A stretch of 14,276 bases of DNA, taken from Pseudomonadota bacterium. Its GTDB lineage: Bacteria; Pseudomonadota; Alphaproteobacteria; Ferrovibrionales; Ferrovibrionaceae. The notes under the pieces were generated by a model, which had not been told where the DNA came from, ran no database searches, and worked only from the letters and a program-made list of their open reading frames with translations. Made by a program: the position numbers and the translations under genes. Position 1 is the stretch's first letter. Each line of letters begins with the position of its first letter. The DNA is taken from positions 1-14,276 of the forward strand of contig JAJYTL010000049.1 in NCBI GenBank assembly GCA_021793055.1, in the 5' to 3' direction. Below, in pieces: positions 6,563-12,868 of this stretch.

Positions 6563-6855
6563 GGCCGCGCTTCGCCGTCGGCGAGGCCGTCGCGGTGCGC
6601 TTCGCCGAACCGCCCGGCCATATCCGCACGCCCTTTTACATCCGCGGTCGAAGCGGCGTCGTCGAGCGCATTTGCGGCGCCTTCGCCAATCCGGAAGAGC
6701 TCGCCTACGGCCGCCCCGGCAAGCCGGAGGAACCGCTCTATCGCGTGCGCTTCGAATTGCCCGAGGTCTGGCCCGACTATGACGGACCGACGCGCGATAC
6801 CGTCGATATCGAAATCTACGAACACTGGCTGGAAAAGGCCGATACCGATGTCTGA
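6559..6855 (+). CDS. Nitrile hydratase/thiocyanate hydrolase beta-type subunit, C-terminal SH3-like half
   Basis: This 98-residue protein corresponds to the C-terminal SH3-like barrel of NHase beta, the equivalent of ScnA in thiocyanate hydrolase or of the third subunit in split-beta NHases. It begins MRPRFAVGEAVAVRF, like the RFxVGDxVRV that opens this domain. It has GHIRTPFYIRGRSGVV (20-35), the counterpart of GHTRxPxYxRGxxG with the second active-site-facing Arg (Arg 23), and ends YRVRFELPEVW ... VDIEIYEHWLE, the typical end of the domain. The GTG start at 6559 shares GTGA with the previous stop, and the stop TGA (6853-6855) lies inside the next gene, so the three genes are translationally coupled. 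Nothing is missing from the domain, so the split is a clean separation of domains and not a broken gene. Confidence 0.85.
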   Translation: MRPRFAVGEAVAVRFAEPPGHIRTPFYIRGRSGVVERICGAFANPEELAYGRPGKPEEPLYRVRFELPEVWPDYDGPTRDTVDIEIYEHWLEKADTDV

Positions 6856-7480
6856 GGATCACAGCCATTCCCATCCGCATGCCGATCCGGCAGGGCCGGA
6901 CGAGCCCGCGATGCTCACCGACTATCAGCTCATGGAGGGCGCGGTCCGCGAGCTTCTGGTGGAGAAGGGAATCCTCACCCACGCCGCGATCCGCGAGGCG
7001 GTGGAGGCGATGGACGCCCGCACGCCGGCGCAGGGCGCCCGCGTCGTCGCCCGCGCCTGGGTCGACCCCGCCTATAAGGCACGCCTGCTCGAAAACGGCA
7101 CCGCCGCTTGCGAGGAACTCGGCATCTCGATGGGGCCGACCCATCTCGTCGTCGTCGAGAACACGCCCGAGGTCCATAACGTCATCGTCTGCACACTTTG
7201 TTCCTGCTATCCGCGCATGCTGCTTGGCCTGCCGCCCGATTGGTATAAGAGCAAGCCCTATCGCTCCCGCGTCGTGCGCGAGCCGCGCGCGGTGCTGCAC
7301 GAGTTCGGCACCGAGATCGCCGACAACGTGACGGTCCGCGTTCACGATTCCACCGCCGACATGCGCTACCTGGTGCTGCCGCGCCGCCCCGCCGGCACCG
7401 ATGTTCTGGACGAGGCGGCGCTCGCCGCGCTCATCACCCGCGACAGCCTGATCGGCGTCGCCTTGCCACGCACGCCCTGA
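6848..7480 (+). CDS. nthA: Nitrile hydratase alpha-type subunit (thiocyanate hydrolase gamma-like), metal-binding
   Basis: This 210-residue subunit carries the metal centre of the NHase family, a non-corrin Co(III) or Fe(III) bound by post-translationally oxidised cysteines. The claw VCTLCSC has Cys 115, 118 and 120 with Ser 119; Thr in CTLC is typical of cobalt enzymes. It is followed by YPRMLLGLPPDWYKSKPYRSRVVREPRAVL... and ends with RYLVLPRRPAGTD and ITRDSLIGVA, all family hallmarks. Arg 123 stands where most NHases have Trp (CSCYPW). CSCYPR is, as I recall, the thiocyanate hydrolase form. The N-terminus is His-rich (HSHSHPH, residues 5-11), as in ScnC. ATG 6848 lies inside the end of the previous gene (8-bp overlap). 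Most of the chain reads like NHase alpha, so nitriles, thiocyanate or another substrate are all possible. No activator (P47K/NhlE-like) or amidase gene is adjacent. Confidence 0.9.
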   Translation: MSEDHSHSHPHADPAGPDEPAMLTDYQLMEGAVRELLVEKGILTHAAIREAVEAMDARTPAQGARVVARAWVDPAYKARLLENGTAACEELGISMGPTHLVVVENTPEVHNVIVCTLCSCYPRMLLGLPPDWYKSKPYRSRVVREPRAVLHEFGTEIADNVTVRVHDSTADMRYLVLPRRPAGTDVLDEAALAALITRDSLIGVALPRTP

Positions 7481-7482
7481 AC

Positions 7483-7567
7483 CCACGGCAGCTCGGCCGC
7501 GCCGCCAAGCAGGTGCCACGGCATAGGGTTATTTATTTGCCACGGGTTTGACATAACACCCGCGTGG
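7483..7567 (+). promoter_or_regulatory. Intergenic control region before the XRE regulator
   Basis: The 232-bp gap 7481-7712 holds three CCACGG words: CCACGGCA at 7483-7490 and 7516-7523, and CCACGGGT at 7540-7547. The last forms an imperfect inverted repeat with ACCCGCGTGG (7558-7567) around TTGACA (7548-7553), a perfect -35 hexamer, in a locally A/T-richer patch. No convincing -10 is seen 16-18 bp downstream. The arrangement suits a promoter whose -35 is covered by an operator, perhaps for autoregulation by the XRE protein; this is inference. Nothing resembling a terminator of the nitrile hydratase genes was found. Confidence 0.35.
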
Positions 7568-7712
7568 AATTCTGCCTAGGGTTGTCGGGCGGTCGAGAGG
7601 CCACGCGCGACAAGTCCAATCCGGCACGACGCACTGCCGTTCGGCCCCTGTGCAAGGGAAGGATCGTTGCGCCTCAACCTCGATTTCGGGCCGCGCAACC
7701 AGGGGGACTGAG

Positions 7713-8174
7713 ATGCGACACCCGAAATCCGAGGAGGCCGCTGCGGTACAGATCGACATCCACATCGGCAAGCGCCTCAAGCGCCGGCGGAGCCTCCTCG
7801 GACTGAGCCAACAGAAATTGGCCGCGGCGATCGGTCTTACGTTCCAGCAAATCCAGAAATACGAGAAGGGCGTCAACCGGATCAGCGCGAGCCGGCTCTA
7901 CCAGCTCGGCCAGATCCTGGACGTGCCGCCGGCCTATTTCTTCGATGGCATGGGCGCGCTGGAGGAAGCGACGACCGACTCCGCCGCATCAGGCTCCATC
8001 GCCGCGCGCATGCCGGCCGAAAACGGCGAGGACATTTTCGCGCGGCGCGAAAGCCTCGAACTGGTCCGGGCGCATTACAACATCCCGAGCCCGCTGCTGC
8101 GGCGCCGGGTTCTGGAGTTCGTGCGCAAATTGGCGCAAGACGAACCGCACGCACCAGGCGCGCCGAAGGCCTGA
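7713..8174 (+). CDS. XRE-family helix-turn-helix transcriptional regulator
   Basis: This is a 153-residue Cro/CI-type DNA-binding protein. The HTH domain spans about residues 15-72: IGKRLKRRRSLLGLSQQKLA, then AIGLTFQQIQKYEKGVNRIS and ASRLYQLGQILDVPPAYFF. This is the standard form of a large alphaproteobacterial group. The C-terminal part (about 110-145; LELVRAHYNIPSPLLRRRVLEFVRKLA) is a helical segment also usual in that group and likely used for dimerisation. ATG 7713 is chosen for the strong AGGGGG at 7701-7706; an upstream in-frame start at 7650 (GTG or similar) adds residues unlike the family. It follows the nitrile hydratase genes after 232 bp on the same strand and converges with the GT9 gene 12 bp away. 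Targets are unknown; the nearby nitrile hydratase cluster is a possible one. Confidence 0.88.
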   Translation: MRHPKSEEAAAVQIDIHIGKRLKRRRSLLGLSQQKLAAAIGLTFQQIQKYEKGVNRISASRLYQLGQILDVPPAYFFDGMGALEEATTDSAASGSIAARMPAENGEDIFARRESLELVRAHYNIPSPLLRRRVLEFVRKLAQDEPHAPGAPKA

Positions 8175-8186
8175 GCGAAGGCGGAA

Positions 8187-9422
8187 TCAAGCGCCCGGAT
8201 TTGCTTCGAGGAAGCCGCGCAAGCGATCGTACACCTCGTCGACGCCGATCTGCTTCATGCATTGATTGTCGCGGCAGGGCGAGCGGCGGTGATTGGCCGC
8301 TGAGACGCAGGGCGAACAGCTCAACCCCTTGTAGATGAATTCCGCGTTGTCGTTGATGGCGCCGTAGAGCCGCGGCGTCTCCGGCCCGAACAACACGAAG
8401 GTCTTGAGCCCCGTCGGCGCGGAAAAATGCGCCGGCCCGCTGTCGTTCGTCACCATGGCCGTGGCAAGGGTGTAGAGCAGCGGCAAATCCTCGAGTTTGG
8501 TGAAGCCGGTCAGATCGACAAGGCGCCCGTCTGCCGCCGCCGCCCGGATCGCCGCCGCATCGGCGCGCTCCTCCGGCGCGCCGGTGATCAGAACGGCAAG
8601 CGTCGGATCGGCGAGCAGGCGCTTGGCAAGGGCGGCGAAATGGTCGAGCGGCCACTTACGAAGCGGCATCAGCTCGCTCGCGTTGGGATGCAGAATCACC
8701 CACCGCCGCACGCGATCAAGCACCGGAAAGGCGCCGACAAGGCGCCCGCGCAACGCCGACACCGCTGCCGGCGCGGCCGCGTAAGGCACCAGCCGAATCT
8801 CGTCGTCGCGGAAAATCCGCTTGGTATGCGGCAGCTCGTCCGGCGGCTCGACCCCGGCGTGAACCAGGGCGAGGAAGTTCTTTGCGATATGCTGATGCGG
8901 GTTATAGAGAACCGGATGGGTCAGATGATGGCCGCGGTAGAGCCCCTCGGTATAGAAGCGATGAAAGCCAATGCGGAGCGGCGCGCCGCTGAGCAGCGAC
9001 AGCAGACTCGAGAAGCGCGAGAAGAGTTCGAGGTCGACGACCAGATCGATACCGAGCCGCTGCAGCCGGAAAAGCACGCCGAGCGTATCCAGGGTCAGCG
9101 TCGCGAAGCTGGTAACGCGGATCGTGAGGACATGATCGGCGTCGATGGTCTTGAGAAGATCGAGGCTGGCGCGGTTGCGGTGAAAGATCAGGAAGTAGAG
9201 CTCGGCCTGGGGATAAAGCTCGCGAGCGCGGCGCATCGCCGGATCGGCCAGAATCGCGCTCCCCATCTCCGAGAGCTCGATAAAGAGGACGCGCCGGATC
9301 TTGTCCGGCGTCACCGCGCGCTCCGGCCGAAAGAAGCACCACAGCCGATGCGCGCCGACCAAGAGCGCCGCCAGCGGCTGCCCCACCCAGTAATCGATCC
9401 AGCGCATGCGATCGACCTTCAT
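8187..9422 (-). CDS. Glycosyltransferase family 9 (heptosyltransferase-like)
   Basis: GT9 enzymes such as WaaC, WaaF and WaaQ move a heptose or similar sugar from a nucleotide sugar to lipopolysaccharide core or another envelope glycan at the inner membrane's cytoplasmic face. The 411-residue product shows the N-terminal Rossmann start KIRRVLFIELSEMGSAILADPAM, the mid-chain VILHPNASELMPLRKWP (nucleotide-sugar domain entry) and the signature TNDSGPAHFSAPTGLKTFVLFGPE near the C-terminus. It also has a cysteine-rich segment (GLSCSPCVSAANHR then SPCRDNQCM), seen in a GT9 subgroup outside classic heptosyltransferases. The start ATG overlaps the stop of the upstream gene as ATGA, so the two are co-translated. 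The sugar and acceptor cannot be told from sequence alone. Confidence 0.88.
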   Translation of the reverse strand: MKVDRMRWIDYWVGQPLAALLVGAHRLWCFFRPERAVTPDKIRRVLFIELSEMGSAILADPAMRRARELYPQAELYFLIFHRNRASLDLLKTIDADHVLTIRVTSFATLTLDTLGVLFRLQRLGIDLVVDLELFSRFSSLLSLLSGAPLRIGFHRFYTEGLYRGHHLTHPVLYNPHQHIAKNFLALVHAGVEPPDELPHTKRIFRDDEIRLVPYAAAPAAVSALRGRLVGAFPVLDRVRRWVILHPNASELMPLRKWPLDHFAALAKRLLADPTLAVLITGAPEERADAAAIRAAAADGRLVDLTGFTKLEDLPLLYTLATAMVTNDSGPAHFSAPTGLKTFVLFGPETPRLYGAINDNAEFIYKGLSCSPCVSAANHRRSPCRDNQCMKQIGVDEVYDRLRGFLEANPGA

Positions 9423-12025
9423 CGGCCGCTCCGCCCGCGATTCGGGGAGTTCGGTTCGCCGCCCGGCCGGTAATCGTAGCCAACCCGATAGTAGAACGTG
9501 CCGACCACGTCATGATGCCTGGTCACGCGCCGCGTCTCCACTGGCCCCAGCCTTTGGAAATACTTTCCGACCATCCGGTTGGAAAGATCATCGGCGCCAT
9601 AGGCGATCATGATCAAGGTCTTTCCCGCGAAGTCGCGCGGCCGGTACCAGTAGCCATACATCAAGGCGTTCTGGCCGAGAAGGTTGCGTCCGACCGCACT
9701 CTCCGGGCCTCGATGGTGCGCATCCAGGTAAAAGGCCAGCTCGCTCGCGAAGTCGTACTTGTCCATGCCGACGAAGATCGGCTGGCCGCCGCCCGCGCGC
9801 GCCACATCTTGCCGGATCGCCGCCGCCTGGCGGGCGAAGGCGCGCCAGCCGATGGGAAGGCCGCGAAGATCGTCGCGGTAGCCAAGTCCCGGCACGCCGA
9901 GCACCATGTAATGCAAGCCGACGCCGTAGATCAGCATCAGGATCGCGAGCGTCGTGCCGAAAGCGCTCCTGAGCCGCCGCGTCCCGCGCGCCAGAGCGGC
10001 GCCGGGCGGACCGACGATCGCCGCAGCAACCGCCGGCAGGACAGCGAGCCAGAGTGGGCCGGTCCAGTTCAACTTCACGTCGTGAAACAAGCTGAAGGCG
10101 ACAAAGACCGAGAGCGGCACCAGGGCGAATACCAGCGCGAAAAGCCGCCGCGGATCGCCGATCCCCCGATCGGCTCGCCGCGGCCAGACCGCGAGGCCGG
10201 CGGCGACGAGGCCGGTCGGACTCAAAAGGACGAGCACGTCGCCGATCAGGGCGGGCAGGCCGAAATAAATCCCGCTGGCGACTCGGTCCGGCCCCTGAAA
10301 GGCAAACGACGCCCAGGCATGGGTCGCGTTCCAATAGATCACCGGCGAAAAGACGGCAAAGCAGAGAAGCAGCGCGAGGTAGGGCTCGGGGCGGCGGAAA
10401 TTGACGCGACAGGGCGCCCGCAACGCCGCGAAGACCAGGGTCGCGGGCCCGAGCAGCGCGATCGTGTATTTCGACAGCATGCCGAGGCCGACCGCGAGGC
10501 CAACGCCCCACCAAGCCGCACGGCGATCGGCGAGGAGCGCCCGCTCGAGGAAGAACAGCGCCGCGGCCCAAGCCGCGACCAACGGCGCGTCCGGCGTCAT
10601 CAGGAGGCCGATGCCGAAGAAGAACGGCAACGCCGACATCAAAAGAAGCGCGACCAGCGCCGCCGATTTGTCATAGAAGTTCGCCGCCAGGCGATAGACG
10701 AAGATCGCGGCGACGATCCAGGCCAGCGCGGCGCCGAAGCGGACACCGAAGGCATTGTGCCCGAAAATCTCGGTGCCAAGGCGGATCAACCAGGCGACCA
10801 TCGGCGGATGGTCGAGATAACCGGGCGCTAGGTGGCGGGAATAGTTCCAGTAATAGGCCTCTTCCGGCAACAGCACCGGCAGCCCGAGATAGACCAGCCG
10901 GAGGGCACCGAGATAGGCCAGACCGCCGGCCGCGGCGGCGCGCCAACGCAGCGCCCCCGAGACGCCTTTCACCGCCGGCGGGAAGACATAGAAAGTGTCC
11001 CCGAGATAGGTAATGACGGTGGCGACGGCAATGCCGAGCAGAATGCCGGCGATCGGCGGCAGGCCCCACATATCGACCGCGAGCGCCAGCACGCCGCCGC
11101 GGAAGAACAACGCGAGCAGCGCGACGACGAGGAAGCGGACGATCTGGCCGCCAATCCTGGCGCCCGCGACGCTCGGACTGGCCTTGAAGGTCCAACTGGC
11201 ATTAAGCAGATAATTGACCACGGCCGTGACGACGAAACCCGCGATATGCGAGGTGGCGAGCCCCGCCCCGGCGCGAAGCAGCGTCTCGAAGATCGAGAGG
11301 TCGATGCCGACGCCCAAAAGTCCCACCGCGGCGAAGCGCGTCGCGTTGCCGAGCGAGACCGTGCCGCCAGCGACCGTGGTCAGGGCATGGATATCTTCGA
11401 GCCGGGCTCGCAAGACGTCGAGCGACAGCGCCATCGGCGGCGCCGGGGTGACGACCGGCACCTCGATCGCGCGCAATCGGTCGCCGGTCTGCATCGACAA
11501 GGCCAGAACCGGGAACACGTCGGCCCCGTGCAACCCGACAGCGGGGAGCGCGGACCGGCGGATGGCGAAGAAGCCCGACAAGGGGTCGCGCACGTCGGCA
11601 AACGGCCAGGCGAGAACCCGCCCCAAGCGGGAGCCGAGCCGCTGGGCCACGGTGGCGCCGGGCGCGCCGCCTCCCGGCACGTGGCGCGAGGCCACGGCCA
11701 TGTCGCAGCGCCCATCGAGGATCGGCCGCACGAGGTCCGGAATCGTAGCCTCGGGGTGCTTTGCCTCCAAGGCCACCACCACCTCGCCCGTCGACTGCTG
11801 CAGCGCGGCGGAAAGATCGGAGAGGCTCTCGCAGGCGAGATCGGAGCGCGGATGGCCGCCCGCCGCCTGGGGCCGATATTCAGCGGCGAGAAGCTCGAAA
11901 TCCCACGCCGGATGGTTCACGGCGAGCGAACGGCGAAGCGCCTCGATCGCTGCCGCCGCGCCGGCGCGATGCAGGATAACCGATATGCGGGGACGCGCCC
12001 CGGGCGAAGCCGAGCCGGCACTCAT
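9419..12025 (-). CDS. GT2-like / GtrA / GT39 (ArnT-PMT type) membrane glycosyltransferase fusion
   Basis: This 868-residue protein has three parts. Residues about 12-215 resemble a DPM1-type GT2 polyprenyl-phosphate sugar synthase, with VASRHVPGG and DPLSGFFAIRR (147-157), but the sugar-nucleotide motifs are degenerate: the usual DAD is EAK (about 87-89) and the opening PxxNE is absent. Residues about 228-350 form a GtrA-type four-helix membrane domain (RFAAVGLLGVGIDLSIF, NYLLNASWTFK), which may flip lipid-linked sugars. Residues about 365-750 are a multi-pass GT39-type domain with EEAYYW (388-393) and GYLDHPPMVAWLIRLG, the lumenal region that carries the acidic catalytic residue; the usual Asp is Glu. 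The rest is a periplasmic C-terminal domain. It probably moves a sugar from polyprenyl phosphate to an envelope glycan. The GT9 gene follows on an ATGA overlap; ECH lies 63 bp upstream. Confidence 0.85.
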   Translation of the reverse strand: MSAGSASPGARPRISVILHRAGAAAAIEALRRSLAVNHPAWDFELLAAEYRPQAAGGHPRSDLACESLSDLSAALQQSTGEVVVALEAKHPEATIPDLVRPILDGRCDMAVASRHVPGGGAPGATVAQRLGSRLGRVLAWPFADVRDPLSGFFAIRRSALPAVGLHGADVFPVLALSMQTGDRLRAIEVPVVTPAPPMALSLDVLRARLEDIHALTTVAGGTVSLGNATRFAAVGLLGVGIDLSIFETLLRAGAGLATSHIAGFVVTAVVNYLLNASWTFKASPSVAGARIGGQIVRFLVVALLALFFRGGVLALAVDMWGLPPIAGILLGIAVATVITYLGDTFYVFPPAVKGVSGALRWRAAAAGGLAYLGALRLVYLGLPVLLPEEAYYWNYSRHLAPGYLDHPPMVAWLIRLGTEIFGHNAFGVRFGAALAWIVAAIFVYRLAANFYDKSAALVALLLMSALPFFFGIGLLMTPDAPLVAAWAAALFFLERALLADRRAAWWGVGLAVGLGMLSKYTIALLGPATLVFAALRAPCRVNFRRPEPYLALLLCFAVFSPVIYWNATHAWASFAFQGPDRVASGIYFGLPALIGDVLVLLSPTGLVAAGLAVWPRRADRGIGDPRRLFALVFALVPLSVFVAFSLFHDVKLNWTGPLWLAVLPAVAAAIVGPPGAALARGTRRLRSAFGTTLAILMLIYGVGLHYMVLGVPGLGYRDDLRGLPIGWRAFARQAAAIRQDVARAGGGQPIFVGMDKYDFASELAFYLDAHHRGPESAVGRNLLGQNALMYGYWYRPRDFAGKTLIMIAYGADDLSNRMVGKYFQRLGPVETRRVTRHHDVVGTFYYRVGYDYRPGGEPNSPNRGRSGR

Positions 12026-12088
12026 CAGCGCCCGGGCCGAAGCCCACCCCGTTTACCAGCGGCGAAGACCGGTCCCAACCGCACGAAG

Positions 12089-12868
12089 TTATTCGCCGCG
12101 CCAGTTCGGCGCGCGCTTGTTCAGGAAGGCTTCCATGCCCTCGCGAAAATCGCGGCTCGTGTAGCAGCTGATGATCAAGTCCTTGTCCTCGTCCTGCGCC
12201 GCCTTCGAGACCAGGCGCCGCAGTGCCTCCTTGGTGGCGCGCAAGGTAAGCGGCGCGTGACCGGCCATGAGCGTCGCGAGCTCCTCGGCGCGGGCCATCA
12301 GCGCGGCGCCGTCCGGCAGCACTTCATTGAGGAGACCGATCGCCCGCGCCTCGTCAGCGCCGATGAAGCGGGCGGTGAAGATGATCTCCTTGAGGCGCGC
12401 GGCGCCGATCAGCGCCGAGAGCCGGGCGTAATTGTCCATCGAAAGGCAATTGCCAAGCGTGCGCGCGACCGGAAAGCCGTATTTCAACGTCGGCGTTCCG
12501 AGGCGCATGTCGCAAGCCGCGGCGATGCCGGCGCCGCCGCCGGTGCAGGCGCCGTTGATCGCCGCGATGACCGGCACGCCGAGCTTCTCGATGCCGCCCA
12601 GCACGCGGCCGATGCGGCTCTCGTAGGCGAGAGCGTCTTCCGCCGTCTTGAAGGCTCGGAACTCGGAAATATCGGTGCCTGCGGCAAAGGCCTTGTCTCC
12701 GGCGCCGCTCAAGATCACCGCCCGCACCGAACGGTCCGCGGCGATTTCGCCGCAGGCCTTCTCCAGTCTTTCGTACATCGCGAAAGTCAGCGCGTTGCGC
12801 GACGCCGGCCGGTTGAAGGTGATGCGGGCGACGTTGTCGCGGATTTCGAACAGAAGATATTCGCTCAT
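12089..12868 (-). CDS. Enoyl-CoA hydratase/isomerase family protein (crotonase)
   Basis: This 259-residue crotonase superfamily protein acts on acyl-CoA thioesters. Both oxyanion-hole segments are clear: KAFAAGTDISEF (59-70) and NGACTGGGAGIAAACDMRL (105-123). Opening FNRPASRNALTF and closing FLNKRAPNWRGE are family-typical. Of the two catalytic Glu residues of classical enoyl-CoA hydratase, the one in the LKEIIFTA helix (Glu 161) is present, but at the other position (the stretch FPVARTLGN, 132-140) no acid is seen, so it may be an isomerase or other crotonase and not a true hydratase. The ATG overlaps the CaiB stop as ATGA, indicating a two-gene operon for activation and conversion of a carboxylic acid. 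The substrate is unknown. Confidence 0.9.
   Translation of the reverse strand: MSEYLLFEIRDNVARITFNRPASRNALTFAMYERLEKACGEIAADRSVRAVILSGAGDKAFAAGTDISEFRAFKTAEDALAYESRIGRVLGGIEKLGVPVIAAINGACTGGGAGIAAACDMRLGTPTLKYGFPVARTLGNCLSMDNYARLSALIGAARLKEIIFTARFIGADEARAIGLLNEVLPDGAALMARAEELATLMAGHAPLTLRATKEALRRLVSKAAQDEDKDLIISCYTSRDFREGMEAFLNKRAPNWRGE

Noticed and set aside
6848..7480. NHase-like leader peptide (NHLP) of a RiPP cluster
   Set aside because: The protein is a full-length alpha subunit with the complete metal claw and C-terminal domain, next to both beta halves; no radical SAM or RiPP transporter gene is nearby.
8175..8186. Bidirectional terminator between the convergent XRE and GT9 genes
   Set aside because: Only 12 bp separate the stops and no stem-loop was found there.
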